NCBI RefSeq assembly: GCF_021290965.1
Contig: NZ_JAJOYT010000005.1
Coordinates: forward strand, 62,001 to 126,000
From: Rheinheimera faecalis
GTDB taxonomy: Bacteria > Pseudomonadota > Gammaproteobacteria > Enterobacterales > Alteromonadaceae
Direction: 5' to 3'
DNA length: 64,000 nucleotides
Shown: one piece after another, positions 52,052 to 62,489 of the stretch
Position numbering within the stretch: the stretch's first letter is position 1
How the letters are laid out: every line of letters begins with the position of its first letter
Made by a program: the position numbers and the translations under genes
Notes under the pieces: model-generated
Databases searched by the model: none
Told to the model about the DNA's origin: nothing
Seen by the model: only the letters and a program-made list of their open reading frames with translations

Positions 52052-54928
52052 TCAGCTGGTTTGATTGTATCGTTCAAACAGCAGTTCAATCACTTGCCTG
52101 CTTTGTTGCAGACAAAGTTGTAAGTGGCTGCAGAGTGAGGGTTCAAGTGTGTCTTGTTGCAGTAACTGGTTTTCTGTCAGCCGGCACAACTGGCTTAAAC
52201 GCATCAGCCCTAACTGGCCCATACTACCTATCATTCGGTGGAATACTTTAGGGTCGGGTTTGTCTTGGGTTAACTCTTGTTGCAGAGTATCAAGCTGCGC
52301 TTTGACGTTCGCGCTAAGCGCTTGTCTTTGTTCGGGCTTTAATGCTTGTAAAGCTTGTTTTAAATAATCCGTTTGATACAAAGGGCTTAACGGTGGCAGT
52401 TTGGCTAGTTGGGCAATCAAAGCCTGTAGCTGTTCACGCCGCCAGGGTTTAAACAACACTGCACTGAGTTGTGGAGCCAGGTCTTTTTGTACTGAACCAC
52501 TGACTAAAACAAAACGACTAGTTTCATCCACCTGCCGTTGCAACTGCAGTTGCTCTATAGTCTGGTGTGCGTCAGCGTCTTCCAGCTGACCATCTAAAAA
52601 GACCCAGGCCCAAAGCTGTTGAGGTAGCTGTTGCACCTGTTGCAGACTGCTGACAGTAGTCACCACAAAACCCAGTTGAGTTAACGCCTGTTCCAGACTG
52701 ACCCGGCATAACTCGTCGTCTTCGACCACTAAGGCTTGATTTTGTTCTGTGGTCGTTGGCTGGGTTTCAGGTAATAAAGACGACGCCTGACACTTCAGAC
52801 TGAAACTCACTTCTGTGCCAAGCCCCGGTACGGACTGAATATCCAGAGCTGAACCCAGCTGCTGCAATAGCTTCTGGCAAACCAGCATGCCAAGGCCAGG
52901 GCCCGCCTGTAATGAGCGCTGCTGATTGAGGCGCTCGCCTCGCATTAACTGGCTGATTTGCAACGTAGTTAAGCCCACGCCAGTGTCCCGCACCTTGAAC
53001 AATAAGTTCAGCTTACCCGCTTGCTGATCCAACAGCTCGACACGCACTTCAATTTCGCCTTGTTTGGTGTATTTGACGGCATTCGAGATCAGGTTCGTTA
53101 GCAATTGGGTCAGTAAATTTTCGTCCAGCAATAACAAGGCTGGGACATTGGATGCCACTGAATAGCTTAATTTAAGCCCTTTGTTACTGGCCAAAGGCTC
53201 GAGTAAGTTATGCAGGCGACCCAGTAACTCGGCCAATACTACCTGCTGATCCACGGGTTGATAGACGCCATAATCTAACCTGCTGGTGGTCAGAATATTG
53301 TTGATAATATTATCCAGCGACCAGACAGAACGACGCGCCAATTGCACTTTCTGCTGGCTGCTTTGGTGATCCAACTCAGTAAATAATTGGGCCAACACTG
53401 CATCTATGCCTTGCAATGGCGTGCGGATTTCATGGCCTAAGGTGGCGATAAATTCATTTTTAACGGCAATTTTTTGTTGGGCCATTTCCTGCTGTTTCTG
53501 CAGTAACAGGCGGTTACGCCTTGATTTGTGATAAAACAGCGACAGCAGTAATGCCAAAGCTAAACAGGCGCCGACAGATAACAACAGCAGCATATTTTTT
53601 TGATGTTGATGAGTCAGTTGATCCAACTGACCTTGCTGAGCGGCTTGCTGTAGATTACGTTCCAGCAATTCTTTGTGCTGTTCACTGGAGATCACCAGCG
53701 ATTGTTTATGAATTCTGTCATCAAATAATTGTTGTTGCAGCTGCCGCACTTGTTCCGCAGCAGCATAAGCCTGTTGGTAATCCTGATTAAATTCGGCCAC
53801 CTGAGCTGTTACTGTCCAATAATCCAGCAGGTTCTGAGGTTCGGTAAAATGCGAGCTTTGTAAGTTTAGCTTTTGATATAAAGCTGCAGCCTCTGCCTGC
53901 TGCTTAAACTCCAGCAAAGCCGTTAAGTAGTTTAAGCTGAATTGGCGGAAATTCGGCTGATGTTCGTCAGCTTGCAGTAACTGACTGATCTGTTGATACC
54001 TGGTGTTCGCCATAGCAGGACGGTCAAAATATAAATCCAACCAGGCTAAGCTTTGTTGAGCGTCCGCCTGCTCAATGTTATTTCCAACTTGCTGTGCTGC
54101 CATTAACGCCAGCTGGAGCTGTTGCTCACTTTCCTGATATTTTTTCTGTGGCAATAAACTACGGGCCAGACTTAAGTGGTATTGGGCTGTTAAAGCTTGT
54201 TCCTGACGGCTAAGGCGCAGTTCCAGCGCTTTACGGGCAAAATCTTCAGCAGCCTGATGTTGCTGATACAACCGGCTGGCTTCAGCCAACAGATGTAAAA
54301 AATTAGCCTGACGATTGCTGTCATCCCCGCTCATTGCAAGGCTCAGACCATCGCTGGCAATTTGAATAGCCTGGGGGTAGGCATACAAGTTTAAATAAAT
54401 ATGAGCCAGGTCATAACGGACGATTTGCAGCGGGATAGCGTTGTTGGCATCGACAGCAATTTGCATGGCTTCCAGTGCTTTGGGTAAAGCTTTATCGGCC
54501 TGACCTAAACGGTTCAGGTTGTCGGCTTGTCGCCTCAACGCATTAAATAACTGTTTAGTGTCCTTTTGCAGGCGGGCTAAACGCTCTATTTCCAGACTGG
54601 TTTGATAGGCTTGTTGATAATTTCCTTGCAGCATAAAAGCTGTAGTTTGCTGCAACAGAACTCTGTGATAATTGGCACTTTCTCTGTCTGTGCTGCTCTG
54701 CAGCCATTGTCTGGCATAGCTCAGGCTTAAGGCCGGGTCTTGTGTGACAAAAACTTCAGTTAACCTGACCAGCAGGTTCAGCCGTTGTTCTGGCTCTGTG
54801 CTTTGTTGTAGTTGCTGCTGCAATTGCTGACGCTCAGCTGCAGTTGAAACCTCTACCTGTTGGCTTTGCGCCATTGCGGGTAAAAGCAACATCAGACCCA
54901 ACCATAGAAAAAGCAGCTTAACGGCCAC
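52052..54928 (-). CDS. TPR-containing hybrid sensor histidine kinase with Hpt domain
   Basis: A 958-residue membrane kinase. A signal peptide comes first, then a large periplasmic TPR region (residues ~25-430). One transmembrane helix follows (~447-469), then HisKA with H box LGHEIRTP (~496) and the HATPase domain (NLISNAVKYTK; DTGVGL; GPGLGMLV). A receiver domain lies at ~730-850 (VVEDDEL; phospho-Asp in FLDGQ; Lys in LFKPW), and a C-terminal Hpt domain has its His in FHRMIGSMGQ (~896). A full phosphorelay is thus encoded in one chain, as in BarA/ArcB-type kinases. The output regulator is not adjacent. It is divergent from cysJ across 195 bp. Confidence 0.88.
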   Translation of the reverse strand: MAVKLLFLWLGLMLLLPAMAQSQQVEVSTAAERQQLQQQLQQSTEPEQRLNLLVRLTEVFVTQDPALSLSYARQWLQSSTDRESANYHRVLLQQTTAFMLQGNYQQAYQTSLEIERLARLQKDTKQLFNALRRQADNLNRLGQADKALPKALEAMQIAVDANNAIPLQIVRYDLAHIYLNLYAYPQAIQIASDGLSLAMSGDDSNRQANFLHLLAEASRLYQQHQAAEDFARKALELRLSRQEQALTAQYHLSLARSLLPQKKYQESEQQLQLALMAAQQVGNNIEQADAQQSLAWLDLYFDRPAMANTRYQQISQLLQADEHQPNFRQFSLNYLTALLEFKQQAEAAALYQKLNLQSSHFTEPQNLLDYWTVTAQVAEFNQDYQQAYAAAEQVRQLQQQLFDDRIHKQSLVISSEQHKELLERNLQQAAQQGQLDQLTHQHQKNMLLLLSVGACLALALLLSLFYHKSRRNRLLLQKQQEMAQQKIAVKNEFIATLGHEIRTPLQGIDAVLAQLFTELDHQSSQQKVQLARRSVWSLDNIINNILTTSRLDYGVYQPVDQQVVLAELLGRLHNLLEPLASNKGLKLSYSVASNVPALLLLDENLLTQLLTNLISNAVKYTKQGEIEVRVELLDQQAGKLNLLFKVRDTGVGLTTLQISQLMRGERLNQQRSLQAGPGLGMLVCQKLLQQLGSALDIQSVPGLGTEVSFSLKCQASSLLPETQPTTTEQNQALVVEDDELCRVSLEQALTQLGFVVTTVSSLQQVQQLPQQLWAWVFLDGQLEDADAHQTIEQLQLQRQVDETSRFVLVSGSVQKDLAPQLSAVLFKPWRREQLQALIAQLAKLPPLSPLYQTDYLKQALQALKPEQRQALSANVKAQLDTLQQELTQDKPDPKVFHRMIGSMGQLGLMRLSQLCRLTENQLLQQDTLEPSLCSHLQLCLQQSRQVIELLFERYNQTS

Positions 54929-55123
54929 TATACAACTCCTTGAACAGATTCAACCCATGCTAACAACCAGTTCTGATTAGGGCAAGGCGTCATCTGGTTT
55001 TATGGTTATAAACCAAAAACTTATTTTAATAACTAAAAGGTATAAAGCAGAGATAAGGGTTATTTAGGTTTATCCATTTAGACGGCTAAAATGGCTGCAA
55101 CTTAGCTTATTTGTGGTGTTTTT

Positions 55124-56926
55124 ATGCTATTTGCGTCCTTAGCTGCTCAGGCCAGTCCTTTGTCCGCTCAACAAATCAAGGATTTACAGTCGCTGGTCAG
55201 CCAGCTGAATCCTATACAGCAGGCCTGGGTCAGTGGTTATCTGGCGGCTGCTGCTCAATTATCCGGACAAGCTGCCGCTCCTGTACAACAGAGTAGCGAG
55301 AGTGCTGTGCTGACTATTCTCTATGGCTCACAAACCGGCAATGCCAAAGCTGTCGCAAATAAAATCAAAGCGGCCGCTGAGCAACAAGGCATAGCTGTGA
55401 AGTTAACAGATATTGGCAGCTATAAAACCACTCAATTGGTGAAAGAAAAATACCTGCTGATTGTCACCTCGACTTATGGCGAAGGTGAACCACCAGAAAG
55501 CGCTGTGGCTTTCCATAAATTCTTATTCAGCAAAAAAGCACCTAAGCTCGACGGTCTGCAATTTGCCGTGCTGGGTTTAGGTGATACCAGTTATGAATTT
55601 TTCTGCAAAACGGCCATCGATTTTGACGAACAACTGGCTGCTTTGGGCGGTAAAAGACTGCATGCCCGTGCTGATCTGGACGTAGATTATGCGGCACAGG
55701 CGGCCAGTTGGACTGAAACTGCAGTGCAGGCTTTTGCGCCAGAGCTAAAACAAGCTAGCGGTTCTGCCCAGGTTATTGCCTGGCCTGGTGCTACAGCCAC
55801 AGCTGGTCATGACAGCGCTTATAGCAAAGAAACACCTTATCTGGCTGAGTTATCCGTCAATCAGAAAATCACTGGCCGGGATTCAACCAAAGATGTGCGT
55901 CATATTGAAATCTCTTTGGCCGATTCAGGAATAACCTATCAGCCTGGTGATGCTTTGGGTGTGTATTTCCTCAATGACGACAAGGCAGTGGACGCTATTC
56001 TTACTGCGACAGGTTTAGCTGGCACGACAGAAGTGCAGTTGGCTGGTCAGACTTACAGTTTAAAGACTGCGTTAACTGAACACTTAGAGCTGACCCAGTC
56101 TTATCCGAGCTTTGTTGAGAAATATGCAGAGGCCACGGCCAACAGCGAATTGCTGGAGCTGGTCAAAGATAAAGCAGCCTTACGTCAGTATCTGGACAAC
56201 CGTCAGACGCTCGATGTGATTTTACAAAACCCAGCGCCTTTAACGGCGCAACAGCTGGTTGACGCATTCCGTAAACAACAACCGCGGTTGTACTCCATTG
56301 CATCCTCTCAGGCTGAAGTGGGTGATGAAGTGCATTTAACTTTGGGCGTAGTACGTTACGACGCTTTTGGCAGCACCCATTTAGGTGGCGCTTCAGGTTT
56401 CCTGGCTGAACGTTTGGAAGAAGGCGCTCAATTAAAAGTATTCGTGGAACACAACGACAACTTCCGTCTGCCTGACCATGAAACCCCAGTCATTATGATA
56501 GGACCAGGTACTGGTATAGCGCCGTTCCGCGCTTTTTTACAAGAGCGGGATCAGGCCGGAGCTACAGGTCAGAACTGGTTGTTTTTTGGTAACCCACACT
56601 TTACTCAGGACTTCCTGTATCAGGTGGAACTGCAGGATTATTTAAAACGTGGTGTGTTGAGTAAGCTGGATGTGGCTTTTAGCCGCGATCAGGCACAGAA
56701 AGTTTATGTGCAGGATAAATTACGCTTAAAAGCCGAAGAAATCTGGACCTGGTTACAACAAGGCGCTTACCTGTATATCTGTGGTGATGGCAATAAAATG
56801 GCCAAAGATGTACATCAAGCCTTGCTCGACATAGCGCAACAACAAGCTGGCCTCAACGCAGAAGAGGCAGAACAGTATTTTGACGATTTACGTCAAGCCA
56901 AACGTTATCAGAAGGATGTTTATTAA
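55124..56926 (+). CDS. cysJ: Sulfite reductase flavoprotein subunit CysJ
   Basis: Alpha subunit of assimilatory NADPH-sulfite reductase: it passes electrons from NADPH through FAD and FMN to CysI. The 600-residue length is typical. The flavodoxin domain (~65-200) has [16 protein letters not shown] and [13 protein letters not shown]. The FAD domain has RLYSIASSQ and [10 protein letters not shown]. The NADPH domain has [18 protein letters not shown] and [13 protein letters not shown], ending RYQKDVY as in E. coli CysJ. ATG 55124 is the first possible start in this frame but has a weak ribosome binding site. It overlaps cysI by one base. The ~195-bp divergent gap probably holds a CysB-dependent promoter (inference). 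Confidence 0.95.
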   Translation: MLFASLAAQASPLSAQQIKDLQSLVSQLNPIQQAWVSGYLAAAAQLSGQAAAPVQQSSESAVLTILYGSQTGNAKAVANKIKAAAEQQGIAVKLTDIGSYKTTQLVKEKYLLIVTSTYGEGEPPESAVAFHKFLFSKKAPKLDGLQFAVLGLGDTSYEFFCKTAIDFDEQLAALGGKRLHARADLDVDYAAQAASWTETAVQAFAPELKQASGSAQVIAWPGATATAGHDSAYSKETPYLAELSVNQKITGRDSTKDVRHIEISLADSGITYQPGDALGVYFLNDDKAVDAILTATGLAGTTEVQLAGQTYSLKTALTEHLELTQSYPSFVEKYAEATANSELLELVKDKAALRQYLDNRQTLDVILQNPAPLTAQQLVDAFRKQQPRLYSIASSQAEVGDEVHLTLGVVRYDAFGSTHLGGASGFLAERLEEGAQLKVFVEHNDNFRLPDHETPVIMIGPGTGIAPFRAFLQERDQAGATGQNWLFFGNPHFTQDFLYQVELQDYLKRGVLSKLDVAFSRDQAQKVYVQDKLRLKAEEIWTWLQQGAYLYICGDGNKMAKDVHQALLDIAQQQAGLNAEEAEQYFDDLRQAKRYQKDVY

Positions 56927-58641
56927 TGACTCAGCCAATTAACCCGGATTTGCAGGTGCAAGGTCAGCTGTCTGATAACGAACGACTGAAAAAAGACAGT
57001 CATTTATTACGTGGCACTATCACTAAAGATTTAAAAGACGAGATCACTGGTGGCTTTAACGGCGACAACTTTATGTTGATCCGTTTCCACGGTATGTATC
57101 AGCAAGATGACCGCGATATCCGCCCTGAACGCGCCGAACAAAAACTGGAGCCTCTGCATAACGTCATGTTACGTGCCCGTATGCCTGGCGGTATTATCAA
57201 ACCAGAACAATGGCTGGCCATCGACGAGTTTGCAGCGGATAACACCATCTATGGCAGTATTCGTTTAACCACCCGTCAGACCTTCCAGTTCCACGGCGTA
57301 TTAAAGCCAAAGATCAAAGGTATGCACCAGATGCTGAACAGCATAGGGATCGACTCTATCGCTACAGCTGGTGACGTAAACCGTAACGTGTTGTGTACCT
57401 CCAACCCGGTCGAGTCGGTATTGCATCAACAGGCTTATCAGTGGGCGGCGAAAATTTCTGAGCATTTATTGCCAAAAACTAAAGCCTACGCCGAAATCTG
57501 GCTGGATGAGCAGAAAGTAGAGACTACAGAAGTCGAACCTATTTTGGGTGAAGCCTACTTGCCACGGAAGTTTAAAACCACAGTGGTGATCCCACCGCAA
57601 AACGACGTCGACGTGCATGCCAACGACTTAAACTTTGTCGCTATTGCCGAAAACGGTCAGTTAGTTGGTTTTAACGTGCTGGTGGGTGGTGGCTTGGCCA
57701 TGACTCATGGTGATAAAGGCACTTACCCTCGTAAAGCCGAAGACTTTGGTTTTATTGGTCTGGAGCATGTGCTGGCGGTGGCTGAGCATGTGGTGACAGT
57801 GCAGCGTGATTATGGCGACAGGGTCAACCGTAAAAACGCCAAAACTAAATACACCATAGACCGGATCGGTGTGGATGTATTTAAAGCCGAAGTGGAAAAA
57901 CGTGTTGGCGTGAAGTTCCAGCCAAGCCGTGCTTATGAATTTACCGGTCGTGGTGATCGTTTTGGTTGGGTGGAAGGCATAGATGGTAAACATCACCTCA
58001 CTGTTTTTATCGAAAACGGCCGCATTCTGGATTATCCGGGTAAAACCTTAAAAACGGGTGTCGCTGAAATTGCCCGTATTCACAAAGGCGATTTCCGCAT
58101 GACTGCGAATCAGAACCTGATTATCGCTGGTGTTGCGGTTGAAGATAAAGCCCGTATTGAAGCTTTGGCACGTCAGCATGGTCTGATTAACGACAGTGTG
58201 ACAGAGCAGCGTAAAAACTCTATGGCTTGTGTGTCTTTACCTACTTGTCCACTGGCGATGGCGGAAGCTGAACGTTATTTACCAACCCTGGTTACTTATG
58301 TTGAAGAGTTACTGACCAAACATGGTGTGCCTGATGACCACATTATTTTACGTGTGGTGGGCTGCCCTAATGGTTGTGGTCGCGCCATGTTGGCTGAAGC
58401 TGGTTTAGTGGGTCGTGGTCCTGGTAAATACAACCTGTATTTAGGTGGCAACACTCAAGGCACCCGTATTCCAAAGCTGTATTTAGATAACGTGGCTGAA
58501 GCCGAAATTCTGCAGGCGTTGGACGGCTTGATTGGTCGTTGGGTGCTCGAACGCAACAGCGGCGAATGTTTTGGTGATTTTGTCGTGCGTGTTGGCGTTG
58601 TGGCCGAAGTGAAAGTATCAAAAACCGACTTTCATGCCTGA
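56926..58641 (+). CDS. cysI: Sulfite reductase hemoprotein subunit CysI
   Basis: Beta subunit of NADPH-sulfite reductase, reducing sulfite to sulfide with siroheme and a [4Fe-4S] cluster. The protein has 571 residues. The cluster/siroheme cysteines are in [22 protein letters not shown] (pattern CVSLPTC) and [12 protein letters not shown] (pattern CPNGC), both intact. Conserved arginine-rich substrate segments ([13 protein letters not shown]) are also visible. ATG 56926 overlaps the cysJ stop by one base, so translation is coupled. It is followed after 61 bp by cysH, completing a cysJIH operon. cysG, cysD, cysN and cysC are not in this window. Confidence 0.96.
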   Translation: MTQPINPDLQVQGQLSDNERLKKDSHLLRGTITKDLKDEITGGFNGDNFMLIRFHGMYQQDDRDIRPERAEQKLEPLHNVMLRARMPGGIIKPEQWLAIDEFAADNTIYGSIRLTTRQTFQFHGVLKPKIKGMHQMLNSIGIDSIATAGDVNRNVLCTSNPVESVLHQQAYQWAAKISEHLLPKTKAYAEIWLDEQKVETTEVEPILGEAYLPRKFKTTVVIPPQNDVDVHANDLNFVAIAENGQLVGFNVLVGGGLAMTHGDKGTYPRKAEDFGFIGLEHVLAVAEHVVTVQRDYGDRVNRKNAKTKYTIDRIGVDVFKAEVEKRVGVKFQPSRAYEFTGRGDRFGWVEGIDGKHHLTVFIENGRILDYPGKTLKTGVAEIARIHKGDFRMTANQNLIIAGVAVEDKARIEALARQHGLINDSVTEQRKNSMACVSLPTCPLAMAEAERYLPTLVTYVEELLTKHGVPDDHIILRVVGCPNGCGRAMLAEAGLVGRGPGKYNLYLGGNTQGTRIPKLYLDNVAEAEILQALDGLIGRWVLERNSGECFGDFVVRVGVVAEVKVSKTDFHA

Positions 58642-58702
58642 GTTCAGTTTTAAGTATGCCCTGATGAGTTGTTAAAAAGCACCAGGGCAGGAGAGGCAGA
58701 TT

Positions 58703-59440
58703 ATGAGTCAGTATAAACAGCTATTACAGCTGGGCACAGAACAACAGCAACAACTGCTGGCTGAAGCCAACCAGTTGCTGCTGCCTTTAACGCCTGCACA
58801 AAGGGTGCAATGGGCGCTTGAGCATTTGCCGGATCAGCAGATTTTAAGTTCCAGCTTTGGCATTCAGTCTGCTGTAATGCTGCATCTGGTGACCACTGAG
58901 CGGCCTGATATTCCGGTGTTACTCACCGACACCGGCTACCTGTTTCCTGAAACTTATCAGTTTATTGATGAGCTGAAAGAGCGGTTGCAACTGAATCTGA
59001 AGGTGTATCGTGCGCACTTAAGCCCTGCCTGGCAGGAAGCCCGTTTTGGCAAGTTATGGGAAAACGAAGCAGGTATTAAACAGTACAACCATATGAATAA
59101 AGTCGAGCCTTTGCAGCGTGCTTTAAAAGAGTTGAATGTGGGCACCTGGTTCAGTGGTTTACGTCGCAGCCAGTCCAGCACCCGCGCCGATAAAGATATT
59201 ATCGAAATCAGCCGCGGCACAGTTAAAGTGCAGCCTATTATCGAGTGGTCAAATAAGGACGTGTTTTATTATCTAAAAGAACATGACTTGCCGTATCACC
59301 CTTTGTGGGAGCAAGGTTATGTTTCTGTTGGCGATGTGCATTCCACCCGCAAACTCGAACTGGGCATGACCGAAGAAGACACCCGCTTTAACGGTTTTGG
59401 CCGTGAATGTGGTATTCATCTGGATGGGGATGGTATTTAA
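58703..59440 (+). CDS. cysH: Phosphoadenylyl-sulfate (PAPS) reductase CysH
   Basis: Thioredoxin-dependent reduction of PAPS to sulfite, the step before CysJI. The 245-residue length, the catalytic C-terminal ECGIH (near residue 238) and the absence of the extra cysteine pairs of APS reductases indicate the PAPS type. The substrate-binding loop [14 protein letters not shown] and the [15 protein letters not shown] segment are present. GGAGAGG precedes ATG 58703. It is the last gene of the cysJIH operon; no strong terminator is seen in the 200 bp that follow. Confidence 0.95.
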   Translation: MSQYKQLLQLGTEQQQQLLAEANQLLLPLTPAQRVQWALEHLPDQQILSSSFGIQSAVMLHLVTTERPDIPVLLTDTGYLFPETYQFIDELKERLQLNLKVYRAHLSPAWQEARFGKLWENEAGIKQYNHMNKVEPLQRALKELNVGTWFSGLRRSQSSTRADKDIIEISRGTVKVQPIIEWSNKDVFYYLKEHDLPYHPLWEQGYVSVGDVHSTRKLELGMTEEDTRFNGFGRECGIHLDGDGI

Positions 59441-59640
59441 ACCATCCCGCTTTCACTCTTGCTCCTCCTGCCACTGAACTGGTTAATAGTACCAATTATC
59501 GTCTTTGTCCCCTAAGTGAATAAAAATAACTTGTAGTTAACAAGCTGACCTATTACATTCTCATCGGTAAAAAACCTGTACTGGGTTTGTGTTATCAGCG
59601 CCCTGAGCTGGCCTGATCAAAGGGAATTAGGGAGCTGGAT

Positions 59641-61917
59641 GTGGGGTGGTTGGGTCGTTATTTGCGGCTGAGGACTCAGGATTTAGGCAATGCTGATACA
59701 GCGTTTTGGCAACAAAGTGTGCTGCGCATTATAATGTTGTCTGGTTTGTGTCTGGTGTCTGTTATTGTGTTCCACAGTTCCTGGCAAGCATGGCAACTGG
59801 GCGCTTATCACGTCATCATCATCACCTCGTTATTTTATGCTGCTTTAGTTTTTGCGCTGTTTCTCTCCAAACAACATACAAAGAAAAGTGCGGTGGCTTT
59901 GCTGCTGATTGTGGTGATGGCAGGGCTTTGTATTCTGCTGTTTAATGACGATTTTGAAATGGGCAAGCTGGGTATCATTTTTATCTATACCTTGCCGATG
60001 ATCAGTCTGATGTTTTTTGGATTCAGAACAGCACTCGTTTTTATGACTCTGAATTTCATTCCTTTTTTCTATCTGCTGCAAAATGAAGCTCCGGATAATT
60101 TATTCGGTTTATCTATTACTCTGCCTGCAACCCATAGCTACTTACATGGCCTGTTGTTTTTGTTTTTTAATTTATGTTTACCTTTGGCCGCGGCCCGTAT
60201 TTTCAGCACTTTAAAACGCAGTGCCGGTCAGCTTTCTGAGTTGAATCAGAATCTGGCACAAAGCCATGATTATTATGAAGAGTTGTTTGAGCATAATGGT
60301 TCAGCCACTGTCTTAGTGACGGCTTCCGGCGATGTTATCAAATCGAATAGCCAGGCTTGTGAGGTGCTTGGGCTGGAGCCTGGACAAAAAGCGAATTTAT
60401 TGTCCTTACTCAGTTTTGTGCAGGATAGTCAGTTACAAGGACATTGGTTAAAGGGCAAAGTGGAATGCAACGTAAAAAGTCGTCCTGAGTCCAGTTTGGT
60501 ATTAAAACATGTGATGCTGACCCGCTCCGGGCACCATGTGGTCAGCTTGCAGGAAATAAGCGCTCTAAGGCAATTGCAACTGCAGCTGAAACAAAGTCAG
60601 AAGGTGCAGGACAGCTGGCTACATTATGACAGCTTAACCTGTTTGCCTAATCTGGCCGGTTTTACTGAATTGGCTAACTACAAACAAGAGCAGTTAGCAC
60701 CCCATGAGTTTGCGCTGGTGGCTATTATCCGGCTGCGGCATGTTAAAACACTGAATCAGCAATATGGTTATGAGTTTGGTAGCCAGTTATTACAACATTT
60801 TGCCAAAGTGGCTAAGGCGGCTTTGCCGTCAGATGCTGTATTGGCGCGGGTTCGGGGAGTCAAGTTTGCGCTCTGGCTGAAAGGCGATTTAAACGTGTTG
60901 GATCCAAAACAACTGGCGCAGGCTATTGCCAGCCAGTTGCCGGTTGAACTGACAGTTGGGCCTTATACAGCTCGTATGACTTACCAGTTTGGAGTCAGCT
61001 TCACTGAGCTGCGGGACAATCACAATGCGCAACAACTGATTGAACAATGTGAGCTGGCGCTGGAGTTATCTGACCCGAATCAGGCCGTTGGCTTTTATGA
61101 TCAGCAGCAGGCTCAGCAATTGGAGCAGGACTATCAGCTGTTAAATGCCTTTCGTGACGCAATACGGCAAAAACATCTGGAGCTGTGGCTACAACCTAAG
61201 GTCGACCCACAAGGTAAAATTCAAAGTTTTGAAGCCTTAAGTCGCTGGTTTATTGATGGGCAGGCGATAGCGCCCGATTGTTTTGTATTAATGGCAGAAC
61301 GTCATGGCTTAATGACGATGTTTTCGCGTTTAGTCTTGCAGCAAAGTGTCAGTATTTTACAAAGCTGGCAGCAGCAAGGTTTGTTATATCCCATAGCCAT
61401 CAACCTCGGCGGGCCTGAGCTATTGGATGACAGTTTTTTTGCGGAACTGATGAGCTTAAGTGCTGATCACCCCTGGCTTACCCGCTACCTGCAACTGGAA
61501 ATCACCGAAACCAATATTGCAGTGCAGCAACCTTTATTACATAAGCGTTTAAAGGCGCTGAACCAGTATGGTTTTAGCATTTCTATCGATGATTTTGGTA
61601 CAGGCCATTCGTCGTTAAGTCAGTTGGTCGATTGCCCGGCCGATACCATCAAAATAGACAGGCGTTTTGTCAGCTGTATCCCACAAGACAGCCGTACAGT
61701 ACGTATTCTGCATACTACGATCCAACTGGCTAAAGCCTTAAATCTGAATATAGTGGCTGAAGGGGTCGAAAACGATATTCAGCGCCGCTTCCTGCAAAGC
61801 CTGGGTTGTCAGCTGATGCAAGGTTATTTATTTGGCCGCCCAGCTCCGGCTTTGTATTGGGAAAATTTATTGTCGCCCAAGTTAGCCGGGTTGGAATTAA
61901 GCTCGAAGCAGGCATAA
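59641..61917 (+). CDS. Membrane GGDEF-EAL protein, probable c-di-GMP phosphodiesterase
   Basis: A 758-residue protein. Five or six hydrophobic segments fill residues ~25-195. A PAS-like domain (~210-300) follows, then a GGDEF domain (~320-480) whose active site reads VRGVKF instead of GGDEF, so it has no cyclase activity. An EAL domain spans ~500-740 with FEALSRW, LEITETN, IDDFGTGHSSLSQL, DTIKIDRRFV and VAEGVEN, all catalytic motifs intact. c-di-GMP hydrolysis is therefore expected. GTG 59641 is chosen with GGGAG 8 bp upstream; an ATG one base earlier is in another frame and closes quickly. It lies between cysH and a lipoprotein gene and is probably monocistronic. Confidence 0.87.
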   Translation: MGWLGRYLRLRTQDLGNADTAFWQQSVLRIIMLSGLCLVSVIVFHSSWQAWQLGAYHVIIITSLFYAALVFALFLSKQHTKKSAVALLLIVVMAGLCILLFNDDFEMGKLGIIFIYTLPMISLMFFGFRTALVFMTLNFIPFFYLLQNEAPDNLFGLSITLPATHSYLHGLLFLFFNLCLPLAAARIFSTLKRSAGQLSELNQNLAQSHDYYEELFEHNGSATVLVTASGDVIKSNSQACEVLGLEPGQKANLLSLLSFVQDSQLQGHWLKGKVECNVKSRPESSLVLKHVMLTRSGHHVVSLQEISALRQLQLQLKQSQKVQDSWLHYDSLTCLPNLAGFTELANYKQEQLAPHEFALVAIIRLRHVKTLNQQYGYEFGSQLLQHFAKVAKAALPSDAVLARVRGVKFALWLKGDLNVLDPKQLAQAIASQLPVELTVGPYTARMTYQFGVSFTELRDNHNAQQLIEQCELALELSDPNQAVGFYDQQQAQQLEQDYQLLNAFRDAIRQKHLELWLQPKVDPQGKIQSFEALSRWFIDGQAIAPDCFVLMAERHGLMTMFSRLVLQQSVSILQSWQQQGLLYPIAINLGGPELLDDSFFAELMSLSADHPWLTRYLQLEITETNIAVQQPLLHKRLKALNQYGFSISIDDFGTGHSSLSQLVDCPADTIKIDRRFVSCIPQDSRTVRILHTTIQLAKALNLNIVAEGVENDIQRRFLQSLGCQLMQGYLFGRPAPALYWENLLSPKLAGLELSSKQA

Positions 61918-61983
61918 GGATATGCCGTTCAGTTTCTGTCCAGTTTTGGCGGATACACTGAGTTAAACAGTAAATTAGGGACA

Positions 61984-62376
61984 ATGCTTATGTTGAATAA
62001 ACGACTGGCCAGCCTGGTACTTTTAACTTTGGTGGGCTGCTCAGACTCTTCTGAACCTGCTGTTACTGTGCAGCAGCCTAATGAATCTGGCGTTTATCCT
62101 CCTGTTTTTGCTGAAGCGCCAGTTGACACTCTGATCTTATGGGTCGCAGCCGAAAAGCGTCAGTGTATGGCGGTGGGGCCTACCGAATGTCTGCAAATTC
62201 GCCATCACCCTGAAGAAGACTGGCAACTGTTGTATGGCGATATTGTTGGTTTTGATTATCAGCCAGGCAGGGTATATCAAATTGAAGTCAGCGAAGTACG
62301 GATCCCTGAGCCGCCGGCTGATGCGCCAGACAGGCAATGGGTGTTGCGACAGATCATTAGTAGTCATTCCGAATAA
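61984..62376 (+). CDS. DUF4377 lipoprotein
   Basis: A 130-residue lipoprotein with lipobox LVGC (Cys ~19), followed by a disordered linker and a small domain. In it RQCMAVGPTECLQIR gives a cysteine pair, and WQLLYGDIVGFDYQPGRVYQIEV is a DUF4377-like beta segment. These proteins are usually found near META/HslJ-type heat-shock lipoproteins; none is seen here. The start is ATG 61984 or ATG 61990, both in frame. Function unknown. Confidence 0.75.
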   Translation: MLMLNKRLASLVLLTLVGCSDSSEPAVTVQQPNESGVYPPVFAEAPVDTLILWVAAEKRQCMAVGPTECLQIRHHPEEDWQLLYGDIVGFDYQPGRVYQIEVSEVRIPEPPADAPDRQWVLRQIISSHSE

Positions 62377-62489
62377 AGCGCTGCAGTTTGTAGTAAATTC
62401 TTGTTTTTCTGCCAAATACAGTACAAATCAGCAGCAAACTGCGGCATGCTGGAGTCAGTATTCTTAGAAATGACAAACGAGGTCATAGC

